DNA from: Blattamonas nauphoetae
Taxonomy: Eukaryota > Preaxostyla > Oxymonadida
DNA length: 64,000 nucleotides
NCBI GenBank assembly: GCA_033064195.1
Contig: JARBJD010000061.1
Coordinates: forward strand, 1-64,000
Reading direction: 5' to 3'
Shown here: piece after piece, positions 20,521 to 33,338 of the stretch
Layout of the letters: each line of letters opens with the position of its first letter
Numbering within the stretch: position 1 is the first letter of the stretch
Made by a program: the position numbers and the translations under genes
Notes under the pieces: generated by a model
Told to the model about the DNA's origin: nothing
Seen by the model: the letters and a program-made list of their open reading frames with translations, nothing else
The model's database searches: none

Positions 20521-23254
20521 CTACTGTCCCAAAACATTCATCCCCATCGTGTTGACAATCCCCAGCATCGGACTGGGATTGACACGATTCTGTCTTCTGT
20601 AGAACAGGAGAGCAATTGCCTGTACAATCAGATCCTCATGCCCTTCTTCGTTCCGCCCTTTCATCATCGTGCGGAGAGTTCTCTGGTGATTTGGGTGTGG
20701 CCAATTGAATGTCGACAAGAGAGCAGAACGCTCGTCTCGATAATTAGCTTGTCGAACTGTCGTATCACAAAGTGACATTGTCACAAGATGGAATCCGCTT
20801 GTCTCGACGATGTCAGACAAGAGAGGGAAGAATGACTCGGTCTTCCCAACATTCACCAGAAGGCCGATTGTTCGAGAGCGCAGCTTGTTTTCATCATACA
20901 GCACAGCAGAGAGGAACGACTTGATGAACGGCTGGCACGGAATCAACACTTTCTGGAGGAGATCAGTGTCATTTGATATGATTCTGTTCTTGAAACAAGC
21001 GGAGATGGAAAAGAGAAGAAGACGATGAAGATGGGAGGTGTTGTACAAATCTGATCGGTCTGTTCCTTTCCATCGCTGTGATGTTGTCAACTTTTCCAGA
21101 ACTACCCAAAAATGTTGGAAGACATTCGCTTGGACGAGGGCGTGAGGAACAGCATCTCTTCCGCTGATGAGAGACGAAACGATGCTCACCGCTTCAGCAT
21201 GAAGAACTGTATCATCAACAAGAAAGATAGTTGTGATTGCTTCCACGAAACATTCGGCAAACCTAGAATTGCTCGTGATCCAATCACACAAACGTGGGGA
21301 GGTATTGGAAAAGACAGAGGGACGATGTCGTTCGAGACGTCTGAGGAGAAGGTGGATGGATGAGAGAACAGGCTGGGGAGGAAATGGGGAGGTTGACAGA
21401 TACAACGAGAGAGAGGACAGAGGAGAGATCATTCTTTCAGCCGACATCGGGGAAAAGAGCTCCACCGTCAGGAATGATGGAGCCTCGGACACATTTCCAT
21501 CCGGACAGATTTGGCGAATCGCTTCTGTTCGGACTTCCTCCCACACGCCTGACACGAACCGCTCGAGGTGGGGACGCGAAGCCAAATGCTGAAGAGTGTC
21601 TGATTGAAGAAGCGCCGCTGAGGACGATTTCGCCCAAGCTACTAAGAAGTCTCTTGTTGGAACGAGAATTCTTTCTTTGAGGTTGCTTTCCAGTGTGTCA
21701 TCGTCTCGAGATTTGAGAGCAGATTGCGACAGATGCATCATCACAATGATACAATTGTTTGCGACTGTACCAAATAGTTGGTTGAGGGTGCGACGATCGA
21801 AATCAGAACGAGGCAGACTGAGCTCAGAAACAATGTCAATCAAATGTTTCATCAAGCTCGGTTGAGTCATCACGAACTTCATGTTTGCTTCTCTGCACTG
21901 GAAAATAAATCCCCAAAGTGAAAAGCTCTCGAACCGAACCTCATCATTCCGGGAGAGAGCAGACAGAATGAGGAGCTTGGCAATGCTGGACATGAGAGGC
22001 GGCGACAGATACCGTCGATAGTTCATTGTGAATCTGAGCCACTTCTTGTTTTCCTCGGATTGCCTCGTGAAGAAGACATCTCGAAAGCACATCAGAAAGG
22101 CTGCAACATCGACAGCGTCAGAGTGGGAGAGAGGAGACGGCGATTCAAGCAGAGAAGAGGCTGAGTCGATCACCGTTTTCAGATTGTCCGGAAGGAGACG
22201 TGGGTGGAGTGGAGTGGACATGAACAATGGAGCACATTCGGCTGCTACCAATCCCCTCTTCCTCCTCTCCTCCCAAACAGACACCAGAAGTTCTGGAAGG
22301 AACTGGGAAAGTGCTTCCTTTTCTTCGGCAATCTCGAAAGCCGTTCGAAACAGGCTGAGAACCGGATAAAGCATATTTTGTATTGAGAGCTCATCGAGTG
22401 GAGAAGGAAGGACGGCATGACCGTGACGCCATGTTCGTGGCTGAGAGGGCTTGCATGGGAGTGGGTAGGGGGCTGTGAGATGAAGAATGAGGTAATCTCG
22501 GAGGGGAGTGAATAGCAATCGTATTGGCGACCAGACACAAGTTTTACGGCTCTCAGTATACTCTGATTTGTGAACATATTCCATTGCTCGAACAAGAGCG
22601 ACAAGAAACGAGAAAAGGGCGGCGTGGAGAGGATGTGAGAGATCCGTCGCTAGGAGTGTCTGGACATCCAAAGCTGAGAGAAATTCTGCAATAAAGCCTG
22701 ATTTCAGAGCCAATTCAACGGATGAATCCGATGAGTATCTGATTTCTGCTTCGAGAATGCCGAGGAGAGCCGAAGAGAGGCGAGGCTGGTGGGCTGACAG
22801 GAGAACGAACCAAGTCGAGTCATCGAACGTTAGAGGAGCCCCAGTCTGTATAGGAACAAAATGGAGGAGGTGAGGCTTGCTTTCATCGTTAAAATCCCAG
22901 AAATCGTGGCATTGAAGTTGCATCAACTGGTCGGCAGCCAGATCTACAACATGAGGTGGTAGATCGTGATTTTCTCGTACAAAATCTGTGAGTGACGTGA
23001 GAAAGTGTTTAATTTCTGTATCAGATGGATAATTCTTTCCGATATCGATGTGAAGGAAAGAGGGAGAGAAAATGGATTGGTTCCTCTGGTCTGAGGGTAG
23101 TATACAAGTATTCATTCTGGTTTGACGCAGATGATAAGGTTTAGGAGTGATTTCCACCGCTAGAAAAGCAGAAAATGATTTCTGTCAAACGATTGAAACG
23201 ACTGCGTTTTGTGATGTGGGACAGACTTCCACACTCTTCATTGTTTATACTCAT
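20521..23254 (-). CDS. Large helical protein, unknown function, two exons
   Basis: Exon 1 is 23254-23203 (starts MSINNEE) and exon 2 is 23159-20521, split by a 43-nt GT-AG intron (23160-23202). The joined frame is open and gives 896 residues. Without the intron, the frame has only a GTG at 23157 as a start. The protein is Leu/Ser-rich with repeated amphipathic helices, which suggests an ARM/HEAT-like solenoid. There is no signal peptide, membrane span or catalytic motif. It is convergent with the receptor gene and lies in tandem with, downstream of, the five-exon paralogue at 23420-26753. The family is not recognised; the solenoid assignment is a guess from composition. Confidence 0.75.
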
Positions 23255-23419
23255 TATCATCCACGTCATTCACCACTTGACCAATTTCAAAAAGAATCAG
23301 TGTAAGGCTTAGAGCAATCCATCTCGAGAAGACGACGAGAAAAAGGAGTAAATCACGGCAATACTGGATGGTAAACGTGACACACACAATTTTTCGTCAT
23401 GCTTGGCACGTTTAGACTG

Positions 23420-26400
23420 TCAGAAAGATGAAGAGCTTCTCGAATGGGCATTCAGGCCTCGATAGAAGTCGAAGTCGATCATTCTCCTTTTGAGATGGTC
23501 TCGTCGGATGGTGTCGAGTAGAAGCCCGATCACAGTAACACCATTCTTGTAGTCATCCAAGAACGATGAACACGACACAGCGAATACAACATGATCCAAC
23601 AGATTTTGCTTCACCAACTTCATCCGAACAGCATCAGACGAGAAACTGACAAAGCGATGGAAGAACTCAAGAGCAGCAGACACGATGGCAGGAACAGGAA
23701 GTCTGACAAGATGAAGAGAGAGAGGACAGACAACAGACACCTGGAAAGAGAGCGGAGGTGATGGAGTGTGGTGAGGACCGGGTGAATCCCTGTGGATGGA
23801 TGAAAACAGGAGTGGACAGACCTTTCGAGTGCAATGACCGTACTAACAGCGAAAGATGTGCAAGGAATCGGTTCGTGCCATCGAATTGTTTTGTGAAGAG
23901 TGCGATACATTCGACGAACAATTGAGCGGTGAGTGGGGTGACGAGGGAGATGATGCCAGAGTGAGAGGAGAGAGTTTGGAGGACGCCTCGCTGAGCACTA
24001 GCCAGCGAAGGAAGATGGCAGAGGAGTGGAGAGTCGAAGTGAGCAGGAATGTTGAGCCAGTGAAGAGACACAACGAGATCCCCAACGAATCTCAACAGAG
24101 TCACTTCGCGATCATCTGGATTTGAGTCGAATGGAGTCAGCATCTTGAAGACTCTGGCGAGAGACGATGAAGCACCGAAAGGGGCGACAATTCCACAGAG
24201 GCTCCAGAGAATAAACAGAAATTTGGTCCAAAGGTCTTTTTGAACTTTGACGAGGTGAGGAGAGGAGAGGAGAAGGTCGAGAAGGCGAGGGGGAGGGAAT
24301 GACGAGTATAGCTGGTGAAAGTCATCGGAAGTGACTTGCTGATCCGCGAGATATCCAAGAATGTCCATGAAGACAGTGAGAGTCCGCTCATTGAAGTGAA
24401 CACGGATGCATCGAACGAGGAGAGAGTGGAGTCCGACGAGAGGAGTGCTGAGGAACTTTTTTTGACTGAAGGCGGTCGGTGGAGGTTGAAAGTTTTGGAA
24501 GAAAGCGGTTGGATTGTTGCGGAGAAATCGCTCGAAAATCAGATCCATCGGGAAGAAGGAGAGTCTGTGTTTGGGGGCGATGGAGGTGTGGTTGAGAAAG
24601 AGTGCTGGATTCGGTGCTGGGCTGAACAGATGCGGATTATTGGTCAAATCAATTGTGATGAGTTGGGTGAGCTCTGATGGAAAATCATAGCCATGATACA
24701 AAGACATCACCTCGGCGATGTAGATGTGTTCAATAGCGAGATGAAGGTTTGATTTGAGCCCGCCTAACCTTGTACCTGGCTTGTCTGCCAGACGATCCAT
24801 CATGCAATGCCTCTGCTCAAACTGAAGAATGAAGTTCAATTTCCATTGTCCAGTCATTGATGCGTTTGTGGAAGAAAAAAGAACCAAGATAAAGCGACAG
24901 GCTTCATCGAATAATTGCCCATCAGTCATGTCGGTTGTCATAAATCCATCAAAAGTGAAATCAGTCACACACATGTCACGTCCAGGTGCACCTTGTGCTC
25001 GTTTGGACAGCCAGGTTCGCCACAAAAACAGGAGTGCCATCTGTTCACGCCACGTTCCGTCTCGGAAGGCAGATCGGAGAGTCCGAAACTGGTCGGCACG
25101 GGGATCAAGGATGGAATTGAAATTGAGGATTTCGATGAAGATGGTGAAGTTGAAGGTAGCGATGAATTCGTTGGAGTTGTGCAAACCAGTGACGATGATG
25201 GCGAAGAAGCTGTCCAGATCGTCGATGCATTGCAACGACTGTGTTGTCCTGATGACCTTCAAACATCGATTGAGAGACTGGACCAACGTGTTGTCGTCTT
25301 GCTCGGAGAAGATTGATGGGCCGAACCGCTCGTCGAGGGAGACTGGGATTGTGGAGAGAGTGAGTGCGAGCTCGACTTCCTTCTCCGAGGTGAGTTTGGA
25401 GCGGAGTTTCCACGGGAAGGAATCGATTTGTGGTTTGGAGAGAAGAGAATGAATCACTGTGAGGACCTCACGTGAATGAAGGATGGAGACATCTCGCGAG
25501 GTGTGTGGATTCGGTCGAGCTGGTTGGGGCGAGGAGAGGAGTTGGGTGTCTGAAGAGAAAGAGGAGTGTTGGGAGGGGAGTCGAGTTTCAGTCGAGATTG
25601 TCGATGAGGAGTGGAGCGAACCAGCGAACAGAAAAGGATGGCGAGACTGGTTTGCGTGAAGCTCTTCCGACGAAGACTCAGCTCGACTATTCTCTTCGAT
25701 TCGAGGCGGGTTGGCTCTGTTTTGATGCTTCGCTTGGAGGGCTTCGAGTGTTGGTCGGAAACAGCGAGATTGGAGGAACGAAAGATCAGTCTGAAGAACA
25801 ATGAACGGATAACGAAGAATGAAGACACACCAATGCCGTCACACCCTTCTCCACCATCTCCATCATCGTCACCCATTCTTTCCAGTCGAAGTGCAGATTC
25901 TGCACGATCTTCAAAGAATGGGTTTCCTGCACCTTTTCCACCGCAATGAGAAGTTTTTCTGACCTCTCAACATCACTTCCACGCAGAAATGAGTGGGGGG
26001 TTGGAACGAAACAGTTACTTTTGGATGGAGAAAGGACAGTGTGACAGAAAACCCCAGCGAGAGGTTTGGTGAGGTAGAAGAGGGTGCGAGGATTCATTTG
26101 GAAGGAACGGTGATAAAAGTCAAGGAAATATTGGAAATGATCGTGTGGAGACGAATCAGGGAGGATGAGGTCTCCCGAAGCGATGAAGTGTTCGAGAAGG
26201 GCAACCATGATTCGCGAGTAGACAAGTGCTTGATTATTGTAGTCAAGTGGGAGAATCAGTCGTTTCGTTTGGTCGAGAGTTCGGTGGATGTCCAAAAAGA
26301 ACGAGGAGATGGTGGAGAAGTCAGAAGTGAGGGAACCAACATTTGATTGTGGTTCCCGTTCTGTGGAGGAAGGATCTGCACATCGAGTGAAGAGAGAGGA

Positions 26401-26753
26401 ACAAAAAACCGATTAAGATTGTGGAGGATCCGTCAATTCGGATGTTTTCAAAGGAAAGGGGCGGTGCAGAGCGATTGTGTTTTCTGAACAATTCCACGCC
26501 AATCGCTGCTTCAACAAACCATTCCATCAATCTCTGCAGGTATTCAAAAAAGAAATTGACAACATACAGTCCAAGGAAGATTGTCCTTCCCTCTCACAAA
26601 CTCCTGAAAGAATGATGATAGAGATGTGTTCCGGATTTCCTCAGATAATGCAATATGGTCGATGTAACTTTCATCACATTCAATAGACCCCGAAAATGTT
26701 GTACCAAGTGGTATTAATGTCTCATCACTCTTTCCCGTTGAAGATGTGGTCAT
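23420..26753 (-). CDS. Helical paralogue A, five exons with 34, 34, 40 and 76-nt introns
   Basis: Exons are 26753-26568, 26533-26410, 26375-25831, 25790-23779 and 23702-23420, all with GT-AG junctions. The joined frame is open and gives 1049 residues. The first three exons have exactly the same lengths (186, 124 and 545 nt) as paralogue B at 29849-33185. The 40-nt third intron is not a multiple of three, so an unspliced reading looks frameshifted while the spliced reading does not. The protein has a short acidic N-terminus, a conserved block starting MDIHRTLDQ, a Ser/Pro-rich linker and a long Leu-rich helical region. The end is conserved (SFLDDYENG, then DFDFYRG). There is no signal peptide. 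It is probably a cytoplasmic solenoid scaffold; function unknown. Confidence 0.85.
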
Positions 26754-26956
26754 GAGAAAGGCTGGATGAAATGAGAGAAACAATGTGGGAGATGATAGGT
26801 GTGTAAAGTTGACTCAATGATTCTAAGAAAGTAATAGTGGTGAGAAGAGCAAAATAAGAGACATAGAGGAGAGTCCTTGTGGTGATTTCTGAATGATTTG
26901 AGAGTGTGGTTGGATCAATGCAATGAACGCCCTGAGAGGTTGAAGAAATATCATCT
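26754..26956. promoter_or_regulatory. Divergent intergenic region, 203 bp
   Basis: Separates paralogue A (minus) from the tail-anchored protein gene (plus). It must hold both promoters if the assigned starts are right. No recognisable core motif was found. Confidence 0.4.
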
Positions 26957-29502
26957 ATGGCGCACTCACTGCTGATGCAAGCGACTCACATGGATGGAGG
27001 GTGCTTTAGTCTTCTCAAGACCTCGTTGTCACCGTCAACTCTGCTGGATGATTTAACTCCGAGACGTCGGAGCCATCTCTCATACAATAACTTTAGCCGT
27101 CCAGATTTTCCTTATAGGGTTGATTTCATCGAGGCTATGTTTCCCCTCATCCAGAATAGCAAGCAAAACCCGAACGAAATGAAATCGAGTGAAATTTTGC
27201 TCACTCTGCTCAAGAATTTTGATCTGCCTTTCGAATTGGATCTCCCGGAGTATTACCCAAATTTTCTGCCAAATACAGTTCTGGATCAGCTGCTGAACGA
27301 TCTTCATCCATCTTTCTTCCCTCAACTCCTGACAGAATTCGTGAAGATGGACAAACAAACTGAAATCACATTTTTCCTCGCAGAAGCGAATCTATGCACA
27401 CTGATTGACAATGTGGACGTTGTTTCTTCGCCCGAACTGGCCATCCTCCTCGAAGCCTTCCTCAACTCGGCCCACAAACTCGATTTTCCCTCCTCGCGCT
27501 TCGTTGGAGTCACCCAATACAATGCACAACCCAGAGAAATACGGACGGGCCTTGTCTTGGCCGAACTCCTTCTTACCAACATCGTCAAAGCTAAACACAT
27601 CCCAAACTGTGTCTCGGCCCTTCTGCTGCATCTGAGCTCGAATCCCAACTTACATTACACAAACACTCTTATTCATGCTGTACATCTGAACATCGAACAT
27701 CTTTCTGGCTCGCGACTGAGTTCAAAACGAATCCCTTCGTTGATCCGGACTCTCATCGACTTTGAGGCAACTCTGCCCATCTTCTCTGGCAATTTTCTTG
27801 CCGAGGTTGCTGTGCGGGTGGAATTGTGCCGATATCGTGTTTTCAATATCATTTTTGCGCTCCTCAACTTTCGCGAGGGAGAAACGACCCAAACGAAGAA
27901 TAAAACGTGCAAATCTTCATTCTTTGACCAGAATTCGGAAACGGATGATTTCTCTAGCGATGATGACTTCTCTCATCACGTTTATTCGGACGCTCTGCAT
28001 GATCGACTTCACTTTGAGTCGAACGGAACAGTATCTATCATGAAATGGAGCCCGTCTCGCAAGCCAAGCTCTTCGCAGGATCTTCGCATGGACCTTCACA
28101 ATCTTCTGTGGCCGTCATCAATCTCGATGCAGCAGAAGTCGTTCCTCCTTGAAATCGCCCCATCTCTCATCTCGCGGATATCTGAACGTATTCCGCACTT
28201 CATGGATCGTGCGTCGTGGGATGACCTGAAACAATCGAGCGACCCTCTGTCCCGATCGTGCTCATCTCTGGATCGTCCTTTAGATATGATCGATCTTCTC
28301 GACGATTATATCTGCCCCACTGTGACCAACATCATCGACTCTCTAACAGTGCTTGCCCCAGAAATCCAGATCTCCCAGCTTGCTCATCTCCTCTCTCCAC
28401 TTGCTTGGTCGGAAAGCGAATCTGTCTTCTGGAACGTTCGGGAGACGTTCATCTCCCTCTCCAAAGAGTCCAACCAATCTGGGTTCCTATTGGGGTTGCG
28501 TGTGAATCCTTCCCATGCGCATGTTTCACCTGTCTTGTCTCCAACAGACGAGAAGAAAGCCCGCCATCACCCTCCCCCGCCACCTCCACCACTCACCTCT
28601 CAGCCAGCTCATCAACCAATTGCGGAGAAAGTCACAAAAAATCCAGATCTCCACCATCGCGAAGTTTCGTCTGTACACAACAACAAGACAATCCTTCTCC
28701 TCAAAGTGTTTGTGCAACGAGGACTCCACTTTGGCGAAGTCGACTTCTCGACGACAATGAAGATCCTGAATGGGGTGGACCACAAATCGCGACTGGCCAT
28801 GCTGACGTATCTGGTGGAGGAACTTGCCGATCGAAGGACGACAACGCTGGTTGGGATTCCTCAAGTCATCGTTGGCCTCAAATCATTCACTCCCCAACTC
28901 CTCAATCTCATCCTGCCCTTCTCTCGCCTCGTCAGATTGTCGACTCATGTGGAAATTGCAGTCGATGAACACGGACCACGGGATTCTTCTGACATCGTCG
29001 AAGTCACGCACTGTCGAGTTGTGACACTCCAGGAAATTGCGAAAATGGTTGTGTGGATGCTGTCCACGCCAGTTGAGAGGGTGATCGACATGAAGATCTT
29101 CAGACAGCTGGCCTCGCTGCTGTCTTCCGCTCTGATCTCGTCTCTCATCTCTCTCCCCACTCTCCACTCGAAGAACACCAGAGTCAAACTTCCTCTGCCA
29201 ATCAGCAACAATCAAGTTGGCACTTGTCGTGTGGCTGCGGACAGAGCGTCGGTGTGGAAGACCTCGCTTTTGGAGGAAGGCCTGTTCGACTTGCTCGGCT
29301 TCTTCTTCAACGAGGGGATTGCAGACTGCGTGTCCTTCTTTGGATTCAACTGCACTTCCCCAATCAGCCCAGCCCTCACTTTTTATCGCCCACCACCCAA
29401 CAACTTCAACACAGGCAATCGACATGGACGGAGACGTCGATTCTGATCATCATTGTCCTGATCCTGATATTTGTCATTTCAGCCACTTTTTTGTCTGTCT
29501 GA
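26957..29502 (+). CDS. Tail-anchored helical membrane protein, two exons
   Basis: Exon 1 is 26957-29329 and exon 2 is 29368-29502, split by a 38-nt GT-AG intron (29330-29367). The spliced frame gives 835 residues ending in a hydrophobic helix (ILIIIVLILIFVISATFLSV) directly before the stop, which is a classic C-terminal tail anchor. Read without splicing, the gene would end in a basic tail at 29446 and lose the membrane helix. The body is Leu-rich and helical, with an acidic Ser/Asp tract near residue 330 and a PPPPPPP run near residue 540. There is no signal peptide. Expected location is the cytoplasmic face of an internal membrane. The family is not recognised. Confidence 0.75.
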
Positions 29503-29848
29503 AGTGTCTGCTATCAAGATCGGGTTTCATATCACCTTTTTCTCATTATTCCGTCACTTTTCAGAACTTTCAGTTTGAGTTGCCTTTTTTGACAAATTCG
29601 GAGAAAAAATTTCCACATTCCACTAATACATACGGCATGGGTTCGGACGGTCTGTTCGATTTCTTAAGTTGCCATCTGGAAGTCTTCATTGTTTGATCGA
29701 ACCAAACTCTTTACTCAACACAAATAACTTCAGAAGATACCACGTTTTGGTGTCGAACATTCGCTCTTGAACAATCACACACTCTCGGTTATCCCAGTAT
29801 TATCATCTATCTCTCACATTCCTGTTCTCATTTCTTCTAGACTTTGTC
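29503..29848. other. Intergenic, 346 bp
   Basis: Holds the 3' end of the tail-anchored gene and the upstream region of paralogue B. The 80 bp before 29849 resemble sequence upstream of paralogue C (51490-51568), where the frame is open, so a start further upstream is possible. Confidence 0.5.
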
Positions 29849-32800
29849 ATGACCACTACCACCACCGAAATGAACTATCCGATTTCAATCTCACTGAGCA
29901 CAGATTTTTCGGGCTCAGTCGACTCTACTGGAAGTAATACGGACCAATTTGCACTGTTCTCGGAAATCCAGAACGAATCTGTTTCTTCGTTCATGCAGGA
30001 GTTTATGAGAGAGATTGACAATCTTCCTTGGACTGTATGTTGTCAATTTCTTTTTTGAATTCCTGCAGAGATTGATGGAATGGTTTGTTGAAGCAGCGAT
30101 TGGCGTGGAATTGTTCAGAAAACACGATCGCTCTGCGCCACCTCTTTCCTTTGAAAATATCCGAATTGACGGATCCGCCACAATTTTAATCGGTTTTTTG
30201 TTCCATTCGTTTCACTTGATGAGCAGATCCTTCCTCCACAGAACAGGAACCGCCATCAATCTCAGGTTCCCTCGCTTCTGACCTGTCCACCATCTCCTCG
30301 TTCTTTTTGGACATCCATCGCACTCTCGACCAAACGAAGCGACTGATTCCCCCACTTGACTTCAACAATGAAGCTCTTGTTTACTCACGAATCATGGTTG
30401 CGCTTCTCGAACACTTCATCGCTTCGGGTGACCTCATCCTCCCTGACTCGTTTCCACCCGATCATTTCCAAGATTTCCTTGCCTTTTATAACGATTGTTT
30501 CCAAAGGAATCCAGATACCATCTTCTACCTCTCCGAACCTCTCGCTCGGGTTTTCTGTCACACTGTCCTTTCTCCATCCGAAAGTGACTGTTTCGTTCCA
30601 ACCCCCCATTCATTTCTGCGTGGGAGTGATGTTGAGAGGTCGGAGCAGCTTCTGAATGCGGTGCGCAAAGTGAAGGAAACGCGTTCTTTGGAGGTCGTGA
30701 GGAATCTGCACTTCGACTGGAAAGAATGGGTGACGATGATGGAGATGGTGGAGAAGGGTGTGACGGCATTGGTGTGTCTTCGTTGTCCGTTCATTGTTCT
30801 TCAGACTGATCTCTCGTTCCTCCAATCTCGCTGTTTCCGACCAACACTCGAAGCCCTCCAAGCGAAGCATCAACACAGAGCCAACCAGCCTCGAATCGAA
30901 GAGAGAAGTCGAACTGAGTCTTCGTCGGGGGATCTTTGGTCTGAACAGTTCCCCATGCCCTTTCGATTCAAAGGCTCGCAACACTCCCCATCGACAATCT
31001 CGACTGAAACTCGACTTCCCTCCCATCACTCTTCCTTTTCCGACACCCAACACTCCTCGTCATCTTCAGACACCAAAGTCCTCTCCTCACCTCAACCAGC
31101 TCGACCGAATCCACACACCGCGCGAGATGCCTCCAGCATTCATTCTCTTGAGATCCTCACAGTTCTCCATTCACTTCTCTCCAAACAACAAATCGATTCC
31201 TTCCCGTGGAAACTCCGCTCCAAACTCACCTCGGAGAAGGAACTGGAGCTCGCACTCACTCTCTCCACAATCCCAGCCTCCCTCGACGAGAGGTTCGGCC
31301 CATCGATGTTCGACGTGACAGATGACATCACGTTGGTCCAGTCTCTCAATCGATGTTTTATGGTCATCAAGACAACACAGTCGTTGCAATGCATCGACGA
31401 TCTGGACAGCTTCTTTGCCATTGTCATCGCTGGTTTGCACAACTCCAGTCAGATCATTGCTTCCTTATGTTTGGATGTCTTCATCCCAATCACAGAATAC
31501 CTTCCTTCTCTTGATCCCTGCGCTACCCAGTTTCGGACTCTCCAATCTGCTTTCCGAGATGGAACGAGGTTTGAACAGATGGCGCTCCTGAATCTTTGGC
31601 GACTCTGGCTGTCCAAACGAGCACAAGGTGCACCTGGACGTGACATGGAAGGAGACATCGATTTTGTGGGATTTCTTGCGGCTGACCTGACTGATACACA
31701 ATTCTTCGATGAGGCCTGTCGCTTCGTCCTGTTTGTTTTTTCTTCCAGCGATACATCGATGACCGAACAATGGAAATCAGACTTCATTCTTCAGTTTGAG
31801 AAGAGGCATCACATGTTGGATCGTCTCGCAGGCAAGCCAGGTCCATGGACCAACGAGATGCAATCCTCACTAACTCTCAAACGTCACCACATTTTCATCG
31901 CCGAAGCTTTGTCGGTTCTTCACGGTTTTGATTTCCCGTCCGAGCTCACAGAACTCATCACAATTGATTTGGACAGCAGTCCACACTGGTTCGAAGAACG
32001 CATCAACCAAATGTTCCACCTATGCTACACCTCCATCGCCCCCAAACACAGACTCTCCTTCTTCCCGATGGATCTGATGTTCGAACGATACCTCCGCGAC
32101 TTTCCAATCGATTTCTTCCAAAACCTTCAACCTCCACAGACCGCCTTCAGTATGAGGAGATTCCTAAACACTCCTGTCGTCGGACTCCACTCCCTCCTCG
32201 TTCGGTGCGTCCCTCTTCACTTCAATGAGCGGACTCTCTCTGTCTTCTTGATCGTACTTGGATATCTCGCGGATCAGCAAGTCACTTCCGATGAATTTCA
32301 CCAGCTATACTCGTCTTTCCCTCCCCCTCGCCTTCTCGACCTTCTCCTCTCCTCACCTCACCTCGTCAAAGTTAACAAAGACCATTGGACCAAATTTCTG
32401 TTTATTCTCTTGAGTCTCTGTGGAAGTGTCGCTCCTTTCGAGGCCTGCTCGTCTCTCGCCAAAGTGTTCAAGATGTTGGCTCCATTCGACTCGAATCCAG
32501 ATGATCGCGAAGTGACTCTGTTGAGATTCGTTGGGGATCTCGTTGTGTCTCTTCACTGGCTCAGTATTCCTGCTCACTTCGACTCTCCACTCCTCTGCCA
32601 TCTTCCATCTCTGGCTGGTGCTCAGCGAGGCGTCCTCCAAACACTTCACTCCCACTCTGGCATCCCCTCTCTCGTCACCCCACTCACGTCAGATTCTTTC
32701 ATTGACAATTCAAGCGATATTGCTCTTCAAAACGATTCTCTGAACAGGACCATCGCATTTCTAATCATGTTCGTGCGATCTGTCCAATTTCCAAGTCTGC

Positions 32801-33185
32801 CCTTTCTCAGTTTTCATCCATCCTCAGTTTTGTACCCCGCCCTTGTCGAACTCACTTCCAATGGCTGTATTTCACGCTTTTTGTTGTTTGTCTTCTCTTT
32901 CATCATCTTCTCAGATCTCACACTCCGGCACACGTGTCTGCTGCTTTAGAATGCTATCATCGCTTCGTCTCTGTCGTATCTGATGCTATTCGGATGGAGT
33001 TGGTGAGCCTTAGTTTGTTGGATCATGTCGTGTTCGCTGTGTCGAATTCATCGTTCTTGGATGACTACGAGAAAGGGGTTGCTGTGATCGGGATTCTCAT
33101 CGACACCATCCGACGAGACCATCAACAGCAGAGAATGATCGACTTCGACTTCTATCGAGGCTTGAAAACCAGTCGGGGAAGCTGA
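29849..33185 (+). CDS. Helical paralogue B, five exons with 34, 34, 33 and 83-nt introns
   Basis: Exons are 29849-30034, 30069-30192, 30227-30771, 30805-32831 and 32915-33185, giving 1050 residues. Introns 1 and 2 are both 34 nt (GTATGT...GCAG and GTTTTTT...GCAG). Intron 3 (30772-30804) is 33 nt and reads through in frame; its status rests on paralogue A, where the matching insert is 40 nt. Intron 4 occupies the same place and phase as in paralogue A and in the gene at 33339. The domain plan is as in paralogue A, with high identity over the helical region (for example LSFFPMDL and FHQLYSSFPPPRLLDL). A and B are in inverted orientation around the tail-anchored gene. Function unknown. Confidence 0.85.
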
Positions 33186-33338
33186 TCATCTCTCTGACCG
33201 TCCAGACGAGCCAAACAAGATGTTGATGTCAACAGTCAAGTCGTCCTGGATCCCTCTTCGATCGTATTCTCCTCTCATTCATCTCACTGTCATGTCCAGG
33301 TTTGAAAAACACAACTCTCATCGTAAAAAACTTCGACC

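Noticed and set aside
25454-25876. Frameshift pseudogene reading of paralogue A
   Set aside because: The 40-nt GT-AG segment at 25791-25830 explains it; the spliced frame is open through all five exons.
28258-29425. Alternative long frames on both strands inside the tail-anchored gene
   Set aside because: Shadows of the main frame with biased codons; only the last part of one plus-strand frame (29368-29502) is used, as exon 2.
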